Positions 28,212 through 37,097 of a DNA stretch of 64,000 nt are shown piece by piece. The translations under genes and the position numbers were made by a program. The stretch is from assembly GCA_024401475.1 (NCBI GenBank), contig JAKSKZ010000001.1, forward strand, positions 203,913-267,912, written 5' to 3'. The notes under the pieces were generated by a model. That model saw only the letters and a list, made by a program, of their open reading frames with translations, searched no databases and was not told the DNA's origin. Source of the stretch: Paludibacteraceae bacterium. Its GTDB lineage: Bacteria; Bacteroidota; Bacteroidia; Bacteroidales; Paludibacteraceae. Each line of letters starts with the position of its first letter. Position 1 is the first letter of the stretch.

Positions 28212-29153
28212 ATGAAAACAACCATAGAATATCCGGCAACACACTCCATGTCCACAGCATGGTACATCGTTGACGACGATGGGAATGTTGGAATTCTCGA
28301 TTATAACGAGAATGGTCCTGTCCCAAACGGTTTAGCAGAACACGTAGTAGCTGAACTTGTGTGGGGGCTCTGCGATAACAACAAAAAATACAAACAGATA
28401 CCTATCAAACTAACGATAGATCAAATATACGAGAACATCTCAGAAAGGCATTCTCCTGATGACGAGGATTTTTGGAGTGACCTTATAGTTAAAATAAAAG
28501 TTGACAAGACTGAAAGATTCCGACAACTTTGCAACCATAAAGACATCTACAAATGTATCTGTGTATCTGAAGATGAAGGTTTATACATCTTTGATGCTAT
28601 GTATAGTTTCGATTATGAACATGACAAAGTGATCGAAGGTTCTCCGCTTGAAGCCCTTCTAAAAGAAGGAATAATAGAGTCTGTATATAGGTTGAATGAA
28701 TTCGGCCATGACGATACTTTTAAGCAGGGTTACGAAAAACCCGTACATACAAAAAATTATGATTCTTGTTCTTTCTTCTTATACCACCAACCGTATTGGG
28801 AAGATTACTTGCCAGAAAAGATGTCAAGCCCTAAAAATCCTGTAAATATCGACCAACTTCCGGATGAAATCAAAAGCCAGATTCTCCATATACCTGGTAA
28901 TTTTGAAAAATTAGACACTTTTCAAATAGCGGAACTCTACCCAAGCAGTACAACATACTGCATGGCAGATCCTCTATTCCTTATCGATGGATATGAATAC
29001 AACCTATTGCCATTACCTGACGGAACGAAAGCCTACCTTCTGTCTGAAGAGGCTGCAGTGACTGATGACCGTAAAATAAAATACACCATTGAAGAGTTTG
29101 AAGAATTATGCAAACTCGGACGTGCAGAAAAGAAAAATAGATTAAATGATTGA
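28212..29153 (+). CDS. Unknown protein, partner of a radical SAM enzyme (313 aa)
   Basis: A soluble, acidic 313-residue protein without signal peptide or membrane segment. Its N-terminus has a motif, HSMSTAWYIVDDDGNVGILD followed by ENGPVPNG, that I associate with uncharacterised proteins having a 'W/Y-x-VD-x-DGNV' opening. The middle is rich in aromatic and acidic residues (CSFFLYHQPYWEDYLPE) and the C-terminus is a charged helix. It overlaps the radical SAM gene by eight bases, so the two are made together. It could be the substrate, a recognition partner or an accessory subunit. No catalytic motif is seen. Confidence 0.75.
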   Translation: MKTTIEYPATHSMSTAWYIVDDDGNVGILDYNENGPVPNGLAEHVVAELVWGLCDNNKKYKQIPIKLTIDQIYENISERHSPDDEDFWSDLIVKIKVDKTERFRQLCNHKDIYKCICVSEDEGLYIFDAMYSFDYEHDKVIEGSPLEALLKEGIIESVYRLNEFGHDDTFKQGYEKPVHTKNYDSCSFFLYHQPYWEDYLPEKMSSPKNPVNIDQLPDEIKSQILHIPGNFEKLDTFQIAELYPSSTTYCMADPLFLIDGYEYNLLPLPDGTKAYLLSEEAAVTDDRKIKYTIEEFEELCKLGRAEKKNRLND

Positions 29154-29892
29154 ATTACTTTCCATTGACATCAGCAACTATTGCTCTAAACAGTGCTCCT
29201 TTTGCTATAATCATAGCACAAAGGAAGGAAACGTCCTATGGCAACCGCAAGAAGTAATCGCATTCTGTACAGATTGCATAGAAAACGGTATCAAAGCAGT
29301 CTCACTCGGAGGTGGTGAACCTTTTGAATATGACGGGATTTTTGATATCATAGATGCGCTATACTCCAAATGCTACCTTTCCGTTACCACCAACGGTTTA
29401 CCTCTGATGAAAGACAATGTTTGGAAACTATTGACACTTCATAGTCCAGACAAGATTCATATAACCATCCACAATCCTGACAACGAGAACGAGGTAGAGC
29501 GGGTGTTAGGACAACTAGAATTGCTAAAAACAACAAACATTAAGCCTGGTGTAAACCTATTGGTGAACGCTGACAAAATAGAAGCGGCAAGAGCTGTGTA
29601 TATTAAATTACTGAAATCTATCAACTCTGATCAAATAATTGTAGTTCCACAAAAATTCAGCAATACTCCAACCCCAAAACAACTTGCTAGTATTGCAAAC
29701 GGTAAACCTTTTCAAAGTCCATCATGCCTGTTAGGGTGCAAACGCCCTACTAATTTTGTTTCTGTTTCATGGGATAAAAAAGTGAACTCTTGCAGCTATG
29801 CTCCCAACAAAGAAGAACTAATTTCTCTTGATTTCAAAGGACTTACTGTAGCCCTTCAAAAAATCAACTGGAAATCATGCATGCATTTGTAA
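29146..29892 (+). CDS. Radical SAM enzyme, compact (248 aa)
   Basis: The CX3CX2C cluster motif is at Cys-13, 17 and 20 (NYCSKQCSFC), followed by the SAM-binding SLGGGEPFEY near residues 53-62, so it should bind a 4Fe-4S cluster and cleave S-adenosylmethionine. Four further cysteines in the C-terminal third (194, 198, 216, 245) are arranged like a short SPASM/Twitch auxiliary-cluster domain, typical of enzymes acting on peptides or proteins. The protein is short for that group. It overlaps the unknown gene upstream. No obvious small precursor peptide was found nearby. The reaction is unknown. Confidence 0.85.
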   Translation: MIELLSIDISNYCSKQCSFCYNHSTKEGNVLWQPQEVIAFCTDCIENGIKAVSLGGGEPFEYDGIFDIIDALYSKCYLSVTTNGLPLMKDNVWKLLTLHSPDKIHITIHNPDNENEVERVLGQLELLKTTNIKPGVNLLVNADKIEAARAVYIKLLKSINSDQIIVVPQKFSNTPTPKQLASIANGKPFQSPSCLLGCKRPTNFVSVSWDKKVNSCSYAPNKEELISLDFKGLTVALQKINWKSCMHL

Positions 29893-29979
29893 GCATCCAA
29901 TCCAAAACTCGCCATCCCCCTTAACTTTGTCGCGAACACAAAAAAAATAAAAATATGGCAAGAGAAAAGGAAATGTGCC

Positions 29980-30009
29980 ATATACATGACTTGTATGAGG
30001 CATGTATAT
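29980..30009. promoter_or_regulatory. Inverted repeat before the OmpA-like gene
   Basis: ATATACATG (29980-29988) and CATGTATAT (30001-30009) form a perfect 9-bp inverted repeat, 10 bases before a TATATTTG promoter element (30020-30027). A dimeric regulator could bind here. Confidence 0.45.
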
Positions 30010-30073
30010 GATTATTTGCTATATTTGAAACTATAAATATCAAGACAAATGTTTACCTCTCAAGTGTCTTTAC

Positions 30074-30559
30074 ATGAAGAAATTTATATATACACTTATA
30101 ACTATACTGATGATTTGCGCACCTGGGTGCTCAGCAAAAAAAGGAATAGTATCCAACGGCAAGAACATGATAGAAGACCAAGAACATGTTGACCTCAGTC
30201 TAGACAGCCATACCGATATTGAGTTTTGCTGGTACTATTATGATCTTGCATGTCATGATCCATCTGATCCAGATTATCTTCAAGTTCAACAAGAAGAAAT
30301 AGTTGAGTTTATCAATTCATATCCAGACGCTAAGTTTGAAATCAGTGGACATACTGATCTCCGTGGATCCGAAATGTATAACAAAAAGTTATCGAATTCA
30401 CATGCAAGCCGTCTTCGGAATACTTTAATTCGTAAAGGCGTAGATTTTTCCAGACTAAAAGCAGTGGGCTATGGAGTCGAGAAACCAATTATTGAAAATG
30501 CTCTAACAGAAGAGGAACATGCACAAAACAGACGTATAGAAATCAGATTCTTAAAGTGA
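30074..30559 (+). CDS. OmpA-family C-terminal domain lipoprotein
   Basis: 161 residues. An N-terminal signal with Cys at residue 19 (CAPGC) suggests a lipoprotein, although the lipobox is not canonical. The OmpA-like peptidoglycan-binding domain occupies about 45-161: FEISGHTDLRGSEMYNKKLSNSHA and RLKAVGYGVEKPI carry the Asp and Arg that bind diaminopimelate, and the end reads NRRIEIRF. It probably tethers the outer membrane to the cell wall. Single gene with a shared terminator downstream. Confidence 0.88.
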   Translation: MKKFIYTLITILMICAPGCSAKKGIVSNGKNMIEDQEHVDLSLDSHTDIEFCWYYYDLACHDPSDPDYLQVQQEEIVEFINSYPDAKFEISGHTDLRGSEMYNKKLSNSHASRLRNTLIRKGVDFSRLKAVGYGVEKPIIENALTEEEHAQNRRIEIRFLK

Positions 30560-30643
30560 GCATATTAGGAGTCATCCACATTTACAGACCTATTCTTACA
30601 AACGCACAAAACAAACAACTACGTTCAATAAACAACTCATCAA

Positions 30644-30680
30644 AAAAGGTTGAAAAACCATTCGATTTTTCAACCTTCCT
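30644..30680. terminator. Bidirectional terminator
   Basis: AAGGTTGAAAAA (30646-30657) pairs perfectly with TTTTTCAACCTT (30666-30677) between the convergent OmpA-like gene and the next minus-strand gene. Confidence 0.8.
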
Positions 30681-30684
30681 ATAT

Positions 30685-31590
30685 TTAGTTATCCGCCCTA
30701 TATTTCAGTTTAGACTTCCAAAAAACTTCTTCTTTTTCGAGTTTCGCCTTATTACACAAATACCAATTCTTGGCCGAAGAGCTATTCCGCTTCACCTCCC
30801 TGCTAACCTCTTGATATTTCTTATATGAATATATTTCCATGTCAGAGCAAAGCTTCAAAATACGATCCTTTACGTCTGTAAGATAATGCCCTGCATTGGG
30901 ATTGCAATTGCCTTCAAAGTCATTCTCCATATAACCAATTATCGCCACATTCACTGGCTGATAATCAAAGTCTGCCAAAACGATGAAATCTTTGTTGATA
31001 AGACGAATCTTCACATCTTCCGAATATGATCCATAGTTACTATGAATGGCATCTCTAATAAAATCGTGCATAGGATGGGATATAACCGATCCTTTTTTGT
31101 CTATCGACTTCAAATAGTTATCCATCATTAACCTTGCATCTGGATCGTGAAAACCCAACAAGACTCCAAACCAATGACTACTTACCGATTTGCCATCAGA
31201 AGTCCACAAATCATAAACCTTGTTATAGACCTCCGGCCATTTAAAACTACACAACAAATTTTCAGCCGCCATATAATCATATAAAGGCTGCATAGAGTAT
31301 GCGGTGTCCATCAACGCCCTTTCCATTGAATTTTCGTTGGTCACCCTTCCCCTCGCTTTCAAATACTCTTTACGATCAAAGAGTTTCATCAAAACGCCTT
31401 TTATTTTTCTATTAGAGTAATTTCTTTGAATGTCCGATGTTGTATATGTAAATGTATAGTTATCAAAAACAGAAAACACATTACCATAACGCGCATATAA
31501 GACGGGAAGGCTATCAATAGATACGGTCTTCGCCATCACACACAAATGAGAAGACAAAAGAAATAACAAAATATAAAATACCCTAGTCAT
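30685..31590 (-). CDS. Secreted hypothetical protein, 301 aa
   Basis: The frame opens at 31743, but the Met at 31590 starts a clean signal peptide (MTRVFYILLFLLSSHLCVMA), so that start is preferred. The mature protein is soluble and basic with many Tyr, Lys and Asp residues and no domain I recognise. It ends in a Lys-rich helix. It is a single gene. Export to the periplasm or beyond is the only property that can be stated. Confidence 0.65.
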   Translation of the reverse strand: MTRVFYILLFLLSSHLCVMAKTVSIDSLPVLYARYGNVFSVFDNYTFTYTTSDIQRNYSNRKIKGVLMKLFDRKEYLKARGRVTNENSMERALMDTAYSMQPLYDYMAAENLLCSFKWPEVYNKVYDLWTSDGKSVSSHWFGVLLGFHDPDARLMMDNYLKSIDKKGSVISHPMHDFIRDAIHSNYGSYSEDVKIRLINKDFIVLADFDYQPVNVAIIGYMENDFEGNCNPNAGHYLTDVKDRILKLCSDMEIYSYKKYQEVSREVKRNSSSAKNWYLCNKAKLEKEEVFWKSKLKYRADN

Positions 31591-31842
31591 ATTTCTTTTC
31601 GATTTTGTGATTGAACCTAAACAATAATATAATCCAACTAAATTTTTTTCAAAAGTAACCAATAACTCTAAAAAGACAAACAAAACAAACAAAAAAAAAA
31701 GATTAGACCTTATCCAAAGTAGAAAATTAATTACACTTATCAACTTTTCTCAGTTTCAAACGGAATATAGATAGATGACAAAAATCAGCACCAAAGGCCT
31801 TCCCGCTTTATGCAAGAAAGCCTTTATCTTTATACCGTTGAA

Positions 31843-32274
31843 TTATTCAGCTATTCGCTCATATGTAATAGCAGCAAAAACATCCGTCACGGTGATAGAG
31901 CCATCCTCGTTCTCTTGGATCTCAATCCATGGCGAAAGTTTCTCGCCTAAGATCTCTCCTTTCGTCGTACGATTAATGAAATTCTTGCCTCCTTCCGTTT
32001 TCCAAGTACGTTGATGTTCATCGCGGATATATTTCTTATCATCCGTAAGAAGAGCCCTTTCTTCATCACCCATATCATCAAGGTTGATTCCTTCTGGAAG
32101 TTTATAGAATGTTGTCATAGTACCATCATCGCTGAACACAAAAATAGAGTTTGCCATAAAGAAGTCTTCCTTATCGTCTGACTGCAAATATTCCTCACGA
32201 GTCTTTTTTTGTGCACCTAACTTTCCCAAAGAGAATTCAGTGTATTTAATCTGCCACTTACCAATTAGATTCAT
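31843..32274 (-). CDS. Small lipocalin-like hypothetical protein, 143 aa
   Basis: No signal peptide. The pattern of strands (IGKWQIKYTEF, SIFVFSDDGTMTTFY, KLSPWIEIQENEDGSITVTD, AITYERI) resembles small beta-barrel or lipocalin-like proteins in which a first 'GxW' strand opens the barrel. No ligand or enzymatic motif is visible. It lies 98 bases downstream of the large GHKL ATPase on the same strand and might be its distal operon partner. Confidence 0.65.
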   Translation of the reverse strand: MNLIGKWQIKYTEFSLGKLGAQKKTREEYLQSDDKEDFFMANSIFVFSDDGTMTTFYKLPEGINLDDMGDEERALLTDDKKYIRDEHQRTWKTEGGKNFINRTTKGEILGEKLSPWIEIQENEDGSITVTDVFAAITYERIAE

Positions 32275-32372
32275 ATAGTGTACATTTAAAAGTTAAACAT
32301 CAATCAAATATACGACAAAGTTTATGGAATAGGAAACAAAACCAAAAGAAAGATGTTAGGCGAAGTCCCCTA

Positions 32373-35054
32373 TCACGCTCCTTTCCCAAAATAGGAAATC
32401 AATTCATCCGATAATTTTCCTTGTCTAAAATCGTCCAACAACTGCTCCAACTGTTGGATGGAAACTCCTGCCTGTTCGAAAGAACGTACCAAGGTAATTG
32501 CCTTACGCTGCTCCTGGTTCAACCCTCGCAAAGACGGATCGTCGGAAATACCCAAAAAGAATAAAACATCTGCAGATTCAATATCATAAGCAGAAGAAAG
32601 ATTAACCACAGACGACACCTCTAAAGGCGTTCTTAATACTCCGTGAACATCATACAACCACGGGGTTGAAAACAAGGAATGCCATGCCGTGGTATGTTTT
32701 ATCAATTCTTCCGTATAATTCTTTTTAGAACGCTCCACATAACGATACCAACCCTCCATGGAAAGTTGCAACATATAAGAGCTTTGTCGTTCTATCTGAG
32801 CTGTAAGCAATCTCAAAAAAGATTTTGAAGAATGCTCCGTTATGTGTGCCACGAAAGAATCGAACCCTTCAATCTCGCAATCCTCAATTTGCTGATTACC
32901 ATCATCATACTGCCGCAAACTTTTGGGAGCCAACAAGAATCGCTGACAATCCTCCAAATTAGGGACTCGTCTAACTTTCTTAAATTTCAACCCAAAAGAG
33001 AGACCAATGGCTGAAAGAAATTTATAAAAGCCCTCCCTTTTTTCGGGCAGGAAACCTTCTTTTGCTAAACGCGCATCCAAGAATGCAGCTGTACGATCAT
33101 AAGCTAGAAAGGTCTTTAAATCCTCCAACTCAACATATACTTCCGATGGCTTTCGCAAAGTGCAAACGCCTTGATTGTCCGAGGAAGGAATAAATGAGAC
33201 ATCCTTAAACATAGCCAGATAACGCTCTTGGCGGCTATCCATAAAGCGGAATTGCAGAAATGCATCCACAAAAAGATTCATATCTCGGAAAATCGTTTCC
33301 CAATCATCGTCAACAACACTATGCGACTGATAGCGAGGAAGAACGACACACTCCACCTCCGATAAAAGATCGGGATGGGCAATGCCAAGTTGAGAAAACA
33401 AACGTCGACAACCCGAATCCTCCAACAAATCTGGATGGATCACCTTAAAAGCATTTGAAGTTCCAGACGAAAGGAACAGCAACGATTTTCCGTTTGCATC
33501 ACGAGCAGTGAGAAATTGTCCATCCGCACAATATATAGGCAAGTTTTGTTGGGCGTATTCAACACTCCACTCCGAAGAATGTGCTGCTAAATACATATAA
33601 AATCGGCGCAACCACTCCAATGTTTGAACTTGAAAAAACAAGGGTGTTATCGTTTCTATGAATTTGTCCAAAGTGATCTGCAAAGCACATAGATGATGAT
33701 TCGACAAGTATTTGAAAACATTCTCATTTTCAAGATTCAACGTCAAAAAAGACCAATTGAAACCAACATCCAATAGTTCAGAAACAAGATGCGATTCTTT
33801 TGCCTCATCCAATAATGCCATCAATTGCTTGTCTTTAGTATAACAAGTGTGACGACAATCAACATACCCTCGGGAGGAGATGAACAATGGTGCAACAGAC
33901 AATTTTTCCACGAAACGATCATAAAAAACAGAAAAAAGCGAGATGGACTCCCTACTCTCTTTCGTTTTTCTAAAATATGTTTTTGAATCTAACGGAATCA
34001 AATTGAATAGATTATCATTCAAGATGGTTTCTCCGTTGTTGTTTTTTAAAATCGTAAAATACTCCAAAGCATCTGCTGCCAACGTGGCCAACTGATCCAA
34101 CATAGTATCATTCCAAGGCTCCCCCTGCTTGATACCCTCACGACTATCCGTCAACAAAAACGGAGCGTGAAGCAAAAAATTCAGATTTGTCTTTTCCTTT
34201 GTCGGGAAATAACAATAAGCCACTTCATCAGAATCAGGTTGCTCATTCAAACTACCATCTGCCAATGCAGAATAAGCCACACTGCCCTTCAAAGAACCAT
34301 TTTTCAAAAGTGAGAAATCGCGCGAAAAACAATGATAATACACTGAGGAAGAATCCGTTCCAAGCATTTGAGTTTCCTTTACAAAAGCATATTCTGTCGA
34401 TGAAAATATACTTGAAGCCAAAAACTCACGTTCATACGAGCCCTTTTCTCCACTATCAGAATTCCACTCTATGCGAGACAAAGAACGAAGAAACAACAAA
34501 GGATGCTTCAATCGTTTCAATTTTCCCAAGACCTCTCCATAGGCCTTCAATGGATCTCTGAAAGGTAAAGAAAAAAGAGTTTCCCCTCTCTTTCTCAAAG
34601 AAGGCATTGGTTCTTCCCTCTCTGGAACAATATAATTTTCGATTTTGAAACAAAAAGCATCATCCTCAATATGAGGAACATCCGTATATTGAAAAACGGA
34701 TTTGAAACCGACACCAAACTTTCCGATAGAATTAGAACCCGTCTTAGAACTGGCTCCTATTGATGTAATAGCATTCAAATGACCAACAGGCGTACCAACA
34801 TCCTCCTCGTCCACATCAGTAATAGAGAATGGAATCGTTCCATTATGAATAAAACAAAGCCTATCGGAATATAATTGTACACGGACATACGTTGCACCTG
34901 CGTCGTCAGCATTCTGCAACAATTCAAAAAGGAAATGAGCCTGATCCGAATACTTATCAACCACCATCTTCCACACGCCAATGGCGGCAGGATCACTCAA
35001 TTGAGTAAACAATCGAGCTCGTTTATCGTGTAACTTTTTGAAAAGATCGGCCAT
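32373..35054 (-). CDS. Sacsin-like GHKL (Hsp90-fold) ATPase, 893 aa
   Basis: The N-terminal ATPase has the Bergerat-fold motifs: FLFELLQNADDAG with the Mg-binding Asn-48, FIHNG near 68-72, and GKFGVGFKSVF at 111-121. This is the sacsin/NO VEIN-type variant rather than Hsp90 itself or a histidine kinase. The remaining 700 residues are soluble, with no recognisable nuclease, protease or membrane domain. The frame extends to 35111 but overlaps the LOG gene; the Met at 35054 leaves a 17-base gap. Such large orphan ATPases occur in bacterial defence islands and as chaperone-like proteins; neither role is shown here. Confidence 0.82.
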   Translation of the reverse strand: MADLFKKLHDKRARLFTQLSDPAAIGVWKMVVDKYSDQAHFLFELLQNADDAGATYVRVQLYSDRLCFIHNGTIPFSITDVDEEDVGTPVGHLNAITSIGASSKTGSNSIGKFGVGFKSVFQYTDVPHIEDDAFCFKIENYIVPEREEPMPSLRKRGETLFSLPFRDPLKAYGEVLGKLKRLKHPLLFLRSLSRIEWNSDSGEKGSYEREFLASSIFSSTEYAFVKETQMLGTDSSSVYYHCFSRDFSLLKNGSLKGSVAYSALADGSLNEQPDSDEVAYCYFPTKEKTNLNFLLHAPFLLTDSREGIKQGEPWNDTMLDQLATLAADALEYFTILKNNNGETILNDNLFNLIPLDSKTYFRKTKESRESISLFSVFYDRFVEKLSVAPLFISSRGYVDCRHTCYTKDKQLMALLDEAKESHLVSELLDVGFNWSFLTLNLENENVFKYLSNHHLCALQITLDKFIETITPLFFQVQTLEWLRRFYMYLAAHSSEWSVEYAQQNLPIYCADGQFLTARDANGKSLLFLSSGTSNAFKVIHPDLLEDSGCRRLFSQLGIAHPDLLSEVECVVLPRYQSHSVVDDDWETIFRDMNLFVDAFLQFRFMDSRQERYLAMFKDVSFIPSSDNQGVCTLRKPSEVYVELEDLKTFLAYDRTAAFLDARLAKEGFLPEKREGFYKFLSAIGLSFGLKFKKVRRVPNLEDCQRFLLAPKSLRQYDDGNQQIEDCEIEGFDSFVAHITEHSSKSFLRLLTAQIERQSSYMLQLSMEGWYRYVERSKKNYTEELIKHTTAWHSLFSTPWLYDVHGVLRTPLEVSSVVNLSSAYDIESADVLFFLGISDDPSLRGLNQEQRKAITLVRSFEQAGVSIQQLEQLLDDFRQGKLSDELISYFGKGA

Positions 35055-35071
35055 ACCTTTACTATATAGTT

Positions 35072-35647
35072 TTACAATGCGGCAATTCCCAAGGCTTCGT
35101 CGCGAGTCCACTCTGCCGATTTACGGATAGCCGGCAAAACCTCGCTTGCAGAAGAGACCACCGTCACAAGATTCAGATGCTCCTTACGCATAAATTGTTC
35201 GTCAACAGCCTTTTCCAACATAGCCAACATCGGTCCATAATAGTTATCCACGTTGAGGATAATGATAGGCTTCAAAAACAAGCCCAACTGCTTCCATGTG
35301 ATCACTTCCAATAATTCTTCGAAAGTCCCAATACCACCAGGCATTGCTATGGCAGCTTCAGCATCTTTCACCATACGTTGCTTTCGCTCATGCATCGTAT
35401 TGACAACCTCCATTTTGACCTTGGGATTATCCCAACCTTGATCCACCATGAACTGGGGGATGATACCTGTTATAGACCCACCAAAATCAAGCATGGCCTG
35501 TGCCAATTCTCCCATCAAACCTACACTGCCACCGCCATAATTACAAGCAATTTTCTCTTTCGACAATATTTTGCCCAACTCATAAGCTTCTCGCTTGTAA
35601 GACTCTGAAATCTGCGAACTTGACGCACAATATACACTAACACGCAT
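35072..35647 (-). CDS. LOG-family protein (TIGR00730), nucleotide 5'-monophosphate nucleosidase-like
   Basis: 191 residues with a Rossmann-like fold. The family signature PGGIGTFEELLEV and the upstream conserved Arg/Lys pair (HERKQRM) are present. Characterised members are phosphoribohydrolases that split nucleoside 5'-monophosphates, including cytokinin-type substrates, but the bacterial substrate is usually unknown. It lies 17 bases before the GHKL ATPase and probably shares its transcript. Confidence 0.88.
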   Translation of the reverse strand: MRVSVYCASSSQISESYKREAYELGKILSKEKIACNYGGGSVGLMGELAQAMLDFGGSITGIIPQFMVDQGWDNPKVKMEVVNTMHERKQRMVKDAEAAIAMPGGIGTFEELLEVITWKQLGLFLKPIIILNVDNYYGPMLAMLEKAVDEQFMRKEHLNLVTVVSSASEVLPAIRKSAEWTRDEALGIAAL

Positions 35648-35721
35648 AGTAATTTTGAATTATAAATTTTGAGGTGGCCTAAGGCAGCCTTTGAACACAA
35701 AAATAACGCTTTCGACGAAAA

Positions 35722-35765
35722 GAAAAAAGGAACTTCCTTGTAACCACAAAGAAATTCCTTTTCTA
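35722..35765 (-). terminator. Terminator after waaA
   Basis: An imperfect 16-bp stem (14 of 16 pairs) around AACC in the 150-base gap between waaA and the LOG gene, with T-rich sequence on the minus strand. Confidence 0.6.
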
Positions 35766-35801
35766 AATATTAGAACAAATTCTCTATTGACAATTTTGTT
35801 A

Positions 35802-37037
35802 TTATCTTTCTCCGAACAAAGCAGCCAACACAGCTTCCGTTGCACCACAATTGTCAGAGACGAACTGTCGAGCTTCTGCCGATGCCCTCTTAAATGAATC
35901 CGACTCCGTGTTCATTAAATCATCCATCAACTTGCCAAAGTCATTTCCATCTTGAATAGGGAACGCTCCACCAACCTTGACCATCTCCACCGCTTCTCTA
36001 AATTTATGATAATTAGGTCCGAACACGACCGGCATACCATAAACGGCCGCTTCCAATATGTTGTGAATGCCGACACCGAAACCACCTCCAACATAAGCCA
36101 CTTCACCATAACGGTATATGGAAGACAACAATCCGAAGCAATCGATAATCAAGCAATCAGCCTTTGCAGCCTCCTCTGGCGTCGTCTTCGAATAACGAAC
36201 ATACGGACGATTCAATTTAGAGATAATCTCCTCCAAGTGCGATTCATGTATTTCATGAGGGGCTATTATCAACTTCATATTCTGACGTTCATTGAAATAT
36301 GGAAGCATAAATGCCTCATCCTTAGGCCAAGAGCTACCCGCCACAAGTACATTCTTATCTCCCTTGAAAGCTGATACAATCGGCAATTCTTTAGATGCCT
36401 TCGCGATTGCCAACACACGATCAAATCGAGTGTCGCCGACGACAGAGACATTCTTTATTCCTATTGATTCCAACAAGTTTTTGGAATTGGCATCCTGAAC
36501 AAAAAGATGTTCGAAATTGTAAAGAAAATTACGATACCAGCCTCCATAAGATTTAAAGAAGACTTGTTCCTTTCTGAAAATTGCCGAAACTATATATGTC
36601 GGAACATCATGCTTCTTCAATTCCGCCAAATAATTTCCCCAAAATTCATACTTGATAAAGATGGCAATCGAAGGATTTACGATACGAATAAACTTTTTTG
36701 CATTCCAAGATGTGTCCATCGGCAGATAACAGACTATTTCTGCTCCGTCATAATTCTTACGTACCTCATATCCTGAAGGAGAAAAGAAAGTCAGAATAAT
36801 CTTATATTCAGGATGTTCCTTCTTAATCGCCTCTATAATTGGACGCCCTTGCTCGAACTCACCCAACGAAGAGACATGCATCCAAATGAACTTGTCATTA
36901 AATACAATGCGCTCCTTTAAGAAAGAAAACACATTTTTCCTTCCTTCTACAAACTTCTTCGCTTTATCATTAAAGAAAGAAGCCATGTACACCAAAGCAT
37001 AATAAAATAATATGCCAAGATTATATAACAACTTCAT
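35802..37037 (-). CDS. waaA: 3-deoxy-D-manno-octulosonic acid (Kdo) transferase
   Basis: 411 residues from the Met at 37037 (MKLLYNLGILFYYALVYMAS); the longer frame to 37073 would add 12 residues before the usual N-terminal anchor. The signature regions of WaaA/KdtA are present: WMHVSSLGEFEQGRPII, YEFWGNYL, VAGSSWPKDE and GGGFGVGIHNILEAAVYGMPV. The enzyme adds Kdo from CMP-Kdo to lipid A on the inner face of the inner membrane. Confidence 0.94.
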   Translation of the reverse strand: MKLLYNLGILFYYALVYMASFFNDKAKKFVEGRKNVFSFLKERIVFNDKFIWMHVSSLGEFEQGRPIIEAIKKEHPEYKIILTFFSPSGYEVRKNYDGAEIVCYLPMDTSWNAKKFIRIVNPSIAIFIKYEFWGNYLAELKKHDVPTYIVSAIFRKEQVFFKSYGGWYRNFLYNFEHLFVQDANSKNLLESIGIKNVSVVGDTRFDRVLAIAKASKELPIVSAFKGDKNVLVAGSSWPKDEAFMLPYFNERQNMKLIIAPHEIHESHLEEIISKLNRPYVRYSKTTPEEAAKADCLIIDCFGLLSSIYRYGEVAYVGGGFGVGIHNILEAAVYGMPVVFGPNYHKFREAVEMVKVGGAFPIQDGNDFGKLMDDLMNTESDSFKRASAEARQFVSDNCGATEAVLAALFGER

Positions 37038-37060
37038 AATTATATGAATGTGTCTTATAT

Positions 37061-37094
37061 AAAAAGGCGACAACTCCGAAGAATCGTCGCCTAT
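37061..37094 (-). terminator. Terminator after gltX
   Basis: AGGCGAC (37065-37071) pairs with GTCGCCT (37086-37092) and is followed on the minus strand by a T run. Confidence 0.65.
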
Positions 37095-37097
37095 AAA

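Noticed and set aside
30556..30828. 90-codon frame after the OmpA-like gene
   Set aside because: It crosses the bidirectional terminator and lies antisense to the next gene.
32373..35054. Hsp90 (HtpG) or histidine kinase identity for the GHKL ATPase
   Set aside because: The motifs match the sacsin-type variant, and no HtpG middle domain or H-box is present.
35055..35111. Longer start for the GHKL ATPase
   Set aside because: It overlaps the LOG gene by 40 bases; the Met at 35054 is followed by the conserved N-terminus.
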